From Chitinophaga pinensis (lineage in GTDB: Bacteria; Bacteroidota; Bacteroidia; M30B66), in contig CALQJV010000017.1 in the NCBI GenBank assembly GCA_943330985.1, positions 1 through 11,009 on the forward strand: 11,009 nt of DNA, written 5' to 3'. The position numbers and the translations under genes are program-made. This document shows positions 1 through 6,900 of this stretch, one piece after another. Below the pieces are notes generated by a model. The model saw only the letters and a list, made by a program, of their open reading frames with translations. It was not told the origin of the DNA and searched no databases. Numbering within the stretch: the first letter of the stretch is position 1; each line of letters opens with the position of its first letter.

Positions 1-157
1 CTTTTTGGGCTGCTTCAACAGCTTTATTTACATCCTCTTCATTCCCAGATGTTATCTCACTATAAATTTCCGCAGTCGCCGGATTTACATTGTCAATCCA
101 ATTCTTGCTTGAAGATTCGATAAGTTGTCCATCGATGTAATTGAGAATGCGAATCAT
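1..157 (-). CDS. Aldehyde dehydrogenase family protein, N-terminal fragment (cut by left edge)
   Basis: Only the first 52 codons are in the window; the gene continues past base 1. The translation begins MIRILNYIDGQL and continues through a W-x-D-N-V-N-P-A-T segment (residues 20-28) to an E-E-D-V-N-K-A-V-E-A-A-Q stretch (40-51). This is the usual opening of NAD(P)-dependent aldehyde dehydrogenases: 'YIDG/YING', then 'NPATGE', then a helix ending 'AVxAAxxAF'. The family oxidises aldehydes to carboxylates in the cytoplasm. The Rossmann fold and the catalytic Cys and Glu lie outside the window, so neither activity nor substrate can be assigned. The start ATG lies 46 bp after the glycosyltransferase stop on the same strand, so co-transcription is possible. 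No Shine-Dalgarno sequence is visible, which is normal for Bacteroidota. The family call is fairly firm; the subfamily (semialdehyde or betaine-aldehyde type) is unknown. Confidence 0.8.
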   Translation of the reverse strand, partial: MIRILNYIDGQLIESSSKNWIDNVNPATAEIYSEITSGNEEDVNKAVEAAQK

Positions 158-203
158 TTAGAGAATGTTTATTGAATCAAGCAAAAGTACAAAAGGTGCG
201 CAA

Positions 204-1298
204 TCAATGTATAGCTGTTTTGCTCGATTGATAGCTTCGTTTTTTCCATGTGGATGGCCAAATGAAACTGGTAAATGGCATAATAATAAGCAATCCAGGA
301 TAGAGTATTCTGAAAAAAGGCCATATCCAAGCGTTGAATTTGACATTGAGTTTCCAACTAAATAAACCAATAAGTAACATTTCGGGGATGAGTAGGAAGA
401 AATACATAGGCCCAATAAGCAATAATGCTATGGGGAAAACGAATACCCAAACAAGAAGAAGTATAGCATGTAGTTTCTGAATGTTGTTTGCCAGATGCCC
501 TGTTTTTGACGCCCAGCGTCGTCGTTGAAGAAACCACGATTTCCAGTTACTGACGGATTGTGTTCTAACCACATTCGATTTTTCGAAATGCACGCAAATT
601 TTTGATGGAGCATATTCTTGAAACGATTGCATCAACAGTACATCATCGCCAGAAGGAATATGAATATGACTTTTATACCCGCCAACTAGTTCCCAAATGC
701 TTTTTCTAAAAAGAAGGTTAGCTCCGCTGCAAATTAATGGCTGCTTATGTTTAGCCGAAGCCAAAGTAATGACTTGTAAGCAGGCATTTTCGGCATGATG
801 AAAAAGGGTAGCGAATGAGAATTTATTATCATCAGAATAAACAGGTCCAATGAACATATTAACCGAACTATGTAGCTTCTTTCTCCAAGTGTTTATCCAT
901 TCCGGATCGAATGTGCAATCGGCATCGGATGTTAAAATCCATTCGTTTTTAGCATGATGAATTCCGATGCTTAAGGCGTTTTTCTTAGAACCTGTTTGAT
1001 TGGCAGGAGATTCAAGAACCTGTATTTCGCTTCTTAAATTATATTCCGACGAAATTCCGCCATCACTTGAATGATCGTCTATTAAAATAATTTCATCACC
1101 AGTTTTAAGATTGAGTTTAGAAAGAGAATCGAGTAAAGCGGGAATGAGAGCTGCCTCATCTCTAAATGGGATAATAAGCGAGATGTTGTTTTGTTTAGAT
1201 TGAACAGGCCTTTTTTCATTGCTATAAATTCCGCTTATTAACCAGATAAGCAGGTGACTTGGAATTATAAAAAACAGGAACACTCCTAGTAAAAACAT
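204..1298 (-). CDS. Membrane-anchored glycosyltransferase, family 2
   Basis: A 364-residue inner-membrane glycosyltransferase that would transfer a sugar from a nucleotide donor on the cytoplasmic face. One hydrophobic segment opens the protein (about 2-22). A GT-A domain follows: the NNISLIIPFRDE strand (37-48), donor-binding DDHSSDGG (74-81), KKNAL (105-109), the metal-binding DAD in TSDADC (123-128), GDD (217-219) in the place of the catalytic acidic pair, and QRRRW (258-262), the Q-x-x-R-W motif of processive-type GT2 enzymes. Residues 277-346 are mostly hydrophobic and give two or three further membrane spans, followed by a basic tail. All expected motifs are intact and the length is typical. 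The acceptor and sugar cannot be deduced: no polysaccharide or lipid-carrier cluster is near, only ruvC (divergent) and an aldehyde dehydrogenase downstream. GT2 membership is well supported; the Q-x-x-R-W motif fits polysaccharide or glycolipid synthesis, but that is inference. Confidence 0.88.
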   Translation of the reverse strand: MFLLGVFLFFIIPSHLLIWLISGIYSNEKRPVQSKQNNISLIIPFRDEAALIPALLDSLSKLNLKTGDEIILIDDHSSDGGISSEYNLRSEIQVLESPANQTGSKKNALSIGIHHAKNEWILTSDADCTFDPEWINTWRKKLHSSVNMFIGPVYSDDNKFSFATLFHHAENACLQVITLASAKHKQPLICSGANLLFRKSIWELVGGYKSHIHIPSGDDVLLMQSFQEYAPSKICVHFEKSNVVRTQSVSNWKSWFLQRRRWASKTGHLANNIQKLHAILLLVWVFVFPIALLLIGPMYFFLLIPEMLLIGLFSWKLNVKFNAWIWPFFRILYPGLLIIMPFTSFIWPSTWKKRSYQSSKTAIH

Positions 1299-1338
1299 CT
1301 GCCTAAATTAGATTTTTTCCTTCGTACCTTGGCCCTTT
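1299..1338. promoter_or_regulatory. Short divergent intergenic region between glycosyltransferase and ruvC
   Basis: These 40 bp must carry the 5' signals of two divergent genes unless their promoters lie inside the opposing gene. On the plus strand TACCTTGG (1325-1332) differs at one base from the Bacteroidota -7 element TAnnTTTG. It ends six bases before the ruvC ATG, so a transcript starting from it would be nearly leaderless. No TTG/TTTG -33 element is found at the expected 19-base spacing, so only half the consensus is present. No convincing element was found for the glycosyltransferase. Confidence 0.25.
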
Positions 1339-1908
1339 ATGATTAAGGATAAAGTTATTTTAGGCATTGATCCCGGAACCAATGTGATGGGTTATGGAAT
1401 TATTCATATTCAAGGACGCATTGTGAAATTGCTTCACATGGGAACCTTGCATATGGAAAAACTGGATGATCATGGAACAAAGTTGAAAATGATTTTTGAA
1501 TGTGTCTTGAATCTAATTGATACATACAATCCAGACGAACTAGCTGCTGAGGCTCCTTTTTTCGGGAAAAATGTGCAATCGATGTTAAAGTTAGGACGGG
1601 CTCAAGGTGTTGCTCTTGCGGCTGCTTTACATCGGAATTTGCCGGTCTATGAATATTCACCAAGGAAAATCAAGCAAAGTATTACAGGAAAAGGAGCTGC
1701 ATCCAAAGAGCAAGTTGCGGCGATGTTGCAAAATTTACTCAAAATAGCAGATGCCGAAATGCCCAAATACTTGGATGCAACCGATGGTTTAGCGGCAGCC
1801 ATGTGCCATTATTTTCAATACCGAGGAGATGTGATTCCCGAAACAACAAAGGGAGTTTCGGGATGGAAAGCCTTTGCAGCGAAAAATCCGGATCGAATTA
1901 AAGGCTGA
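1339..1908 (+). CDS. ruvC: Crossover junction endodeoxyribonuclease RuvC
   Basis: RuvC is the dimeric, Mg2+-dependent Holliday-junction resolvase that cuts symmetrically across four-way junctions made by recombination, working with the RuvAB branch-migration motor. The 189-residue product has all four catalytic acidic residues of the RNase H-like fold: D11 in GIDPGT (9-14), E71 in AAEAPFFGKN (69-78), and D146 and D149 in DATDGLAAA (146-154). These correspond to D7, E66, D138 and D141 of the E. coli enzyme. The segment QSMLKLGRAQGVALAAA (80-96) and the YSPRKIKQSITGKGAASKEQV region (106-126) are also typical. The protein is somewhat longer than the 173-residue E. coli enzyme because of a short basic tail (about 163-189). 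ruvA and ruvB are not in the window. The 3' end overlaps the convergent HIT gene by 11 bp. It is the only plus-strand gene here. Function is confident. Confidence 0.97.
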   Translation: MIKDKVILGIDPGTNVMGYGIIHIQGRIVKLLHMGTLHMEKLDDHGTKLKMIFECVLNLIDTYNPDELAAEAPFFGKNVQSMLKLGRAQGVALAAALHRNLPVYEYSPRKIKQSITGKGAASKEQVAAMLQNLLKIADAEMPKYLDATDGLAAAMCHYFQYRGDVIPETTKGVSGWKAFAAKNPDRIKG

Positions 1909-2302
1909 TTTTTAGTGCAAGTTTTAATTTATCTTGAATTTCTGTCAATTGGGAGACCGTTAATTGAAGCTTGGGCTTGGTGAAATTTATATCCCCTGCA
2001 TCATTTATTGGCAATAAGTGAATATGAGCATGAGGAACTTCCAATCCAATAACTGCCATTCCCACTTTTTTGCAGTCATAAGAGGCTTCTATTGCTTTTG
2101 CGACGGTTTGACTAAAACCAAATAGTTGTTGAAGGCCTTCCGGTTCTAAATCAAAGATATTGTCGACTTCTTTTTTGGGAATTACTAAAACGTGTCCTTC
2201 AACTAATGGAAATACATCCAAGATAGCTATGAAATCATCGTTTTCTGCAACTTTGTATGCAGGAATTTCTCCTTGAATAATGCGTGTGAAAATGGATGAC
2301 AT
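1898..2302 (-). CDS. HIT-family nucleotide-binding hydrolase (Hint-like)
   Basis: A 134-residue cytoplasmic protein of the histidine-triad superfamily, whose Hint branch hydrolyses purine nucleoside phosphoramidates and aminoacyl-adenylates. Visible signatures are the opening SIFTRIIQGEIPAYKV (3-18), GHVLVIPKKEV (36-46), and the triad HAHIHLLP (91-98), with H91, H93 and H95 giving H-x-H-x-H; the middle or last histidine is the nucleophile in the family. The loop before the triad reads VGMAVIGLEVP (80-90), where many Hint proteins have an N-x-G-x-x-A-G-Q type motif. Length is close to the usual 110-140 residues. The ATG is 2 bp after the greA stop codon, so the two are surely co-transcribed and probably translationally coupled. 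The 3' end overlaps ruvC by 11 bp. The family is certain; the physiological substrate is not known from sequence. Confidence 0.93.
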   Translation of the reverse strand: MSSIFTRIIQGEIPAYKVAENDDFIAILDVFPLVEGHVLVIPKKEVDNIFDLEPEGLQQLFGFSQTVAKAIEASYDCKKVGMAVIGLEVPHAHIHLLPINDAGDINFTKPKLQLTVSQLTEIQDKLKLALKISL

Positions 2303-2304
2303 AA

Positions 2305-2778
2305 TTAGCGTGCAATCTCCATTACTTCGAGGTTTACCTTTCCGTTAGGAATAATTGCTTCAACAATGTCTCCCACTTTTTTTCCAAGAAGGGCTTTCGC
2401 AATCGGAGAACTCACCGAAATTTTTCCGGTTTTCATATCCGCTTCATTTTCGGCAACCAAGGTATACGACATGATTGCATTGTTTGCAATATTTTTAATT
2501 TTCACTTTCGATAAAATCAAAATCTTTGATGAATCCAATTTAGATTCGTCGATGATGCGAACATTTGAAAGGATTTCTTGCATCTTCGAAATCTTCAATT
2601 CAAGAAGACCTTGTGCTTCTTTTGCAGCATCGTATTCAGCATTTTCGGAAAGATCTCCTTTATCACGAGCTTCAGCAATTTGTGCTGAAATAGAAGGACG
2701 CTCCACATTTTTCAACTGATTTATTTCAGCCTGCAATCTTAGTAATCCTTCGGCTGTTAGGTAGGTAATATTTGACAT
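2305..2778 (-). CDS. greA: Transcription elongation factor GreA
   Basis: GreA enters the secondary channel of RNA polymerase and stimulates cleavage of the RNA 3' end in backtracked complexes, rescuing stalled polymerase. The 157-residue length is typical. An N-terminal antiparallel coiled coil (about 1-75) carries the tip sequence EARDKGDLSENAEYDAAKEA (36-55); D42 and E45 match the catalytic acidic pair of E. coli GreA (D41, E44). A C-terminal FKBP-like domain (about 80-157) contains SSPIAKALLGKKVGD (123-137), a family signature used to contact polymerase. It is the first gene of a greA-HIT pair (2 bp gap). A Bacteroidota-type promoter lies 65-95 bp upstream, and a strong hairpin with a U-rich tract sits between promoter and start codon, ending 22 bases before the ATG. 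This suggests leader-level control. Assignment is very secure; the regulation is inferred. Confidence 0.97.
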   Translation of the reverse strand: MSNITYLTAEGLLRLQAEINQLKNVERPSISAQIAEARDKGDLSENAEYDAAKEAQGLLELKISKMQEILSNVRIIDESKLDSSKILILSKVKIKNIANNAIMSYTLVAENEADMKTGKISVSSPIAKALLGKKVGDIVEAIIPNGKVNLEVMEIAR

Positions 2779-2790
2779 AATTGGTGTTTA

Positions 2791-2836
2791 AGGAAAATAA
2801 AACGGAAAGACCCTTCCAATGAAGAGTCTTTCCGTT
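2791..2836 (-). terminator. Strong intrinsic terminator; also lies in the greA leader
   Basis: On the minus strand, arms 2836-2826 (AACGGAAAGAC) and 2811-2801 (GTCTTTCCGTT) pair perfectly over 11 bp. The stem continues with a U-G wobble (2825/2812) and three more pairs (2824-2822 with 2813-2815), and possibly a closing C-G pair, around a tiny loop. The tail TTATTTTCC (2800-2792), preceded by the TT that ends the stem, gives a U-rich run. The wobble is possible only in minus-strand RNA (A/C mismatch on plus) and the plus-strand side has no T-run, so it reads leftward. It begins 47 bp after the stop codon of the PorV-like gene, so it ends the receptor/secreted-protein/PorV operon. Its other side is 22 bases from the greA ATG, so greA transcripts from the adjacent promoter also include it. 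Confidence 0.9.
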
Positions 2837-2842
2837 GAGTGG

Positions 2843-2873
2843 CTAAGTTATAAAAGCCGCTTATAAAAACAAA
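2843..2873 (-). promoter_or_regulatory. Bacteroidota-type promoter for greA-HIT
   Basis: Read on the minus strand, TTTG (2873-2870) is followed by exactly 19 bases and then TAACTTAG (2850-2843). The Bacteroidota housekeeping sigma consensus is TTTG at -33 and TAnnTTTG at -7 with about 19 bases between, so this differs at one position. A start site about 7 bases downstream would fall near 2836-2838, the first bases of the hairpin. It lies between the PorV-like gene and greA, pointing at greA. Two TTATAA copies (2866-2861 and 2853-2848) lie in the spacer and -7 region. The consensus match is visible; promoter activity is inferred. Confidence 0.6.
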
Positions 2874-2883
2874 ATTTGTTTTA

Positions 2884-3966
2884 TCAGAGATTAATTCGAG
2901 CTCCGATAGTATGAACACCCGCAAATGGGTTGGTTGTACGATACGAGTAGTCGATAGAAAATGTAGTTCCTTTTTTGTTTAATGGAGCTTCAAGGGAAAA
3001 ACCAGCAGTTGGGCCAGTTAATGCACTTGTTCTTCCCTCTGTTGTGTATCCGGTACTTGCAGTTGCAGCAGCTCCCCCATTCATTTCGAGCATATAACCT
3101 GCACGCACCATGAACATTTTATTGAATGCATATTCAGCACCACCTTGAAACTGATCGCGAGAGAACGAATTTGAAGTGAAGTTTAATGCAACATTCAATT
3201 TGTGTTTATCAGCTAAATCGAAAACATACGCACCACCAATATTTAATAATGAAGGAAGTTCGAATGCTTCATTTCGTTGTTCAACAGTTAAACTTGCACC
3301 TGTCGTTGGAATCGTACCACGGAACGAAAGACCATCGCCATTAAATTTCATACGAGGTCCCACATTGCGAAGTGAAATACCAAAACGAATATTCTCTTTT
3401 TTTCCAGCTATGTATTGAACTCCTGCATCGAAACATACACCTGTTGAACGTACATCAGAAATACTTTGAGAAATCGTTCTCAATACAATTCCTCCATAGA
3501 TACTATTGGAGAATTCCTTAGCATATGAAAGGCCAATATTGGTGAAATTGGGTGAAAAGGTCGCTCCTGTAGATTCTGGTTGATCAACGGTTGTTACTTG
3601 AAGATCACCAAAACTCATCGACATAACACTTAATCCAATGGTTCCTGTTTTATCTTTTCCAACTCCTTGAGTTAACCCAAATGCATTAATGCGAATTCCT
3701 GCTCCACTTAGCCAATTGGTTGTAGCGAATAGAATTTCAGTTTTTTTGGTGAAAGCAGTACCTGCAACGTTTAAGAACTGAGCTTCCAATCCACGAACCA
3801 TGGAAGTATTCGCTCCAGCCCAACCTGAACTACGTGCAAAAGGATTTATCATTAACTCTGTAGAACCAGCTTGGCCAATTCGATCTTCGTTACCTGAATA
3901 CCCTGAAACAACACCAGTTAAAATAGCTGTTGTTGTTAAAATCAGAGAGATATAGAATTTTTTCAT
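2884..3966 (-). CDS. PorV/PorQ-family outer-membrane beta-barrel protein (T9SS-associated)
   Basis: A 360-residue exported barrel. The N-terminus MKKFYISLILTTTAILTGVVSG is a signal peptide. It is followed by the family's typical opening: IGQAGSTELMINPFARSSG (30-48), then GWAGANTS (48-55) and EAQFLNVAGTAF (61-72), which resembles the 'a-xx-NPAG' segment of PorV/PorQ proteins. Further family-like blocks are GISLRNVGPRMKF (196-208) and ELPSLLNIGGAYVF (236-249). The rest is alternating barrel strand sequence ending in GARINL. In the type IX secretion system, PorV is an outer-membrane shuttle that accepts the C-terminal signal of cargo leaving the SprA/Sov translocon and passes it to the attachment complex; PorQ-type relatives have related envelope roles. 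No porU, the usual neighbour of true porV, is visible. The gene is 33 bp downstream of a large T9SS cargo gene, so it is more likely a cargo-linked paralogue. It is the last gene of its operon. Confidence 0.8.
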   Translation of the reverse strand: MKKFYISLILTTTAILTGVVSGYSGNEDRIGQAGSTELMINPFARSSGWAGANTSMVRGLEAQFLNVAGTAFTKKTEILFATTNWLSGAGIRINAFGLTQGVGKDKTGTIGLSVMSMSFGDLQVTTVDQPESTGATFSPNFTNIGLSYAKEFSNSIYGGIVLRTISQSISDVRSTGVCFDAGVQYIAGKKENIRFGISLRNVGPRMKFNGDGLSFRGTIPTTGASLTVEQRNEAFELPSLLNIGGAYVFDLADKHKLNVALNFTSNSFSRDQFQGGAEYAFNKMFMVRAGYMLEMNGGAAATASTGYTTEGRTSALTGPTAGFSLEAPLNKKGTTFSIDYSYRTTNPFAGVHTIGARINL

Positions 3967-3999
3967 TTTCGTCTGTTATTGAAATAGATGATTCAGTAA

Positions 4000-6900
4000 T
4001 TAGAAAGTATCAAGGTCAATTGGTCGCATTACACCAAAGAATTTAACCACTTTTTCACCAACGCCCGGAACTTCAACGTGAATAATGTAGATACCACTTG
4101 AAATGGTAATTCCAGCTTGATTTTTCAAATCCCAATCCAATGATGTTGATGGATCTGCTTTGTTATAAGTCCTAACTAAAATTCCGCCAGTTGTATAAAT
4201 ACGAATTTTACAATCCTGAGGTAGGTTCGTAATCTTAACACGGTTATCTAGCTGATTTTTCTCATAACCAGAATAAGCATAATAAGGATTCGGAACAACA
4301 TTAATTAAATCCAATGCAGATTTAGCTGTTTCCCCTTGATTGCGTTTTGCAAATAAGTCACTCGTGTTGAAAGAATACAATGGACGATTCCCATTAACAG
4401 CTGTTTCTGTAGAGTCGGTCGCATTGTAATATTTGTGGTAAGGGCGGTTAACACGAATACGAATCTTCAATTCATTCGATAAAAATTCTTGATTGTCAAC
4501 ACCTAGAGGAACAGATACCCAAGCAGCATCTTTGTAAACAGCACGTTTGTTAGCAGCTGTAGGATCGGATAATTTTGTGCGAATAAATTCACCTTTATCG
4601 TAACGAGGCATGTCATTAATTGTACTTCCGGAATGATTAAACACGTAAATAAAATGCTTACCACCTAATACATTAAGAAGTTCCCCTGTGCTAGCATTAA
4701 AGATTACGGAACGAGAAGAAGGATTGAACTTCATATCACGACCATTATCCTGCGCTAAACGAGACGATTCTCCAAAACCGATATTCAAACGCTCCCCTGT
4801 TTCTACATTAATTGCATAACCTGGGAACCAGCTCATACCTGTTCCATCACCATCGGGATTACCGTATTGATCAACGGAGGGAGCTTCACGTAGATTTCCT
4901 TTTTCAGCATTTCCTTCAGCGAAATCGGCATCGTCACCTGTTTCAAAAACTGGACAACGTGTCCATTTCGATTTGTCTGAAGTAAACACAATATCCACAC
5001 TTGAAATCCGCTTCAAATTACCCTGGATCTGAGTTGTTGCAGATGTATTGTATGCTGGACCATCATTGTAACGAGAAACCAACATAAATGGGGCCCACGT
5101 TCCACCAATCACTTTTTCGAATATAGAACGCTCATCTAAACCAAGAACATCGTTACACGTAACATCTGCACCCGTTCCTGTATTTTCTAAAGTTCCAGAA
5201 CGAATCCAATTCGCTGCATTATCGCAACCTTCCTGATCTGTTAAGAATGTTAACCAACGTCTCGAATTATCTGCAAATTCTTGAGAACCATCAATAAATC
5301 CATTACCAGATAAAGGATTTACACCTGGTTCAACTACTTGTCTGAATGTTGCCGATAATCCCCATTCAGCAATTACTTCTTCCACACCTTTTGATATACT
5401 GTGTTTGGAAACATATTCACTTAATTGCCCAGACTTCGCATCAAGGAAAGTCATTGTCCATGCAGAATCAGCAAGAGAATCCAAGGTATTAACGCGGAAT
5501 TCAAAATTACCCTCAGGTACAGAAAGCGGGTCAATTACCTTGATATTTACAGGCCCAGCATTACGATTGTAGATTGGATTTTTCGCCCAAAAAGGTTCTG
5601 CTAATATTTCAGTTACTGATTGCTCGGTTAGGTCTACAAAATTCCCACCGTTACCCCAACCTTCAATACGAGTTAAAGATGGTTGATCGCCATAAGCAGC
5701 TTGCACATCAGTCCCTCCAAATTGAGGAGAATTTATATGTGGAATTCCCGTGTAAATTTGAATAGAAGATGTCCCAAACGTTCTTCTTCCCGCCAAGTAA
5801 CTCTGCCCGAATTCAGAATTGTTAATGATATCTGCAGTTGCATAAGAAAGTACCATGTAATAGTACTTTTTATGATTTACCAAACGATTATCGCCTGTAG
5901 CAAAAAGGTCGGTTGTTACTTTGAAACTATTTTTCAAACCTTGGTTTTCACCATTCGCTTCCAATGTTGGAATACTCTCATTTAAATCAAGGTCGAAAGT
6001 CCTATTTATTACTTGAGAAATAGAATCTTTTAAATCGACTTGAGAAACTAATCTAGCACGATTAACATCTTTTAAATCGGGGACGGTTACAGATAAATCT
6101 TTCAATTGATAGATTTGATAACCTTGAAACGAATAAGTTACATCTCCAAAACCAGGAATGCTTGTTTGATCTTGATAATATTCAACTTTTGCATTATCTG
6201 TATTTTCAAACAAAAGGATAAGTTCTTTATCTAATTCAACAACTTTCGTTTGAGGAGCATCCGGTCCATTAATAATCGAGAAACAATTATCGAATAATGC
6301 TTGAGCATCATCATCAACACGACGAACAACTTCGACTGAAGCTAAACGACCACCTGAAGATGCACGGCCCCAAACAACACCCATCGTAACTTTATTGAAA
6401 CCGCCCGATTGAAGTGTGAAAGGACCAGCCGATTGAAGAATTCGGAAATCCGAAGGAGGAACTGAACCGAATTGATCAATTGACCAATTGCCAAGAGGCT
6501 GATCTTCTGGAACACAAGTTTGTGAAGCACCTGTAATCATATAACCATAACCACGAGGATCGGATGTTCCAGGAAACATGTAACTGTAATTTGTTCCAGC
6601 ACCATACCCATTACCACCATAAATCATTGGTGTTCCATCTTTCCAAATACCACGAAGGTAGTTGTAGATATGCTGCCCATTATCAGGGTCATTCGCATAA
6701 CTTGGACCTGTTGATGTATAGTAAATGAAACGGGCCATGCCAATACGTTCGTTATCTATAATGCTATCTCCATATCCTAATCCATTAACTGCGCGAGCAT
6801 TTATACATGGGTCACCTGAATCGTCAATGTTGTTTGGATCCGCAAAAGGACCTTCAAAAAAGTCAACACCAACAGCTGGAGGATTTTGGCCATAACCAAA

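Noticed and set aside
1325..1332. TACCTTGG before ruvC as a confident promoter producing a leaderless transcript.
   Set aside because: Only the -7 half resembles the consensus; no TTG element is present at the right distance, so it is kept only as a low-confidence note within the intergenic entry.
2366..2719. A 117-codon plus-strand frame opposite greA.
   Set aside because: greA is intact with all family motifs on the other strand; the antisense translation looks like a shadow and resembles no family.
2801..2836. A bidirectional terminator or mobile-element inverted repeat.
   Set aside because: Only the minus-strand side has a T-rich tail, one pair depends on a G-U wobble valid only in minus-strand RNA, and no transposase or flanking duplication is present.
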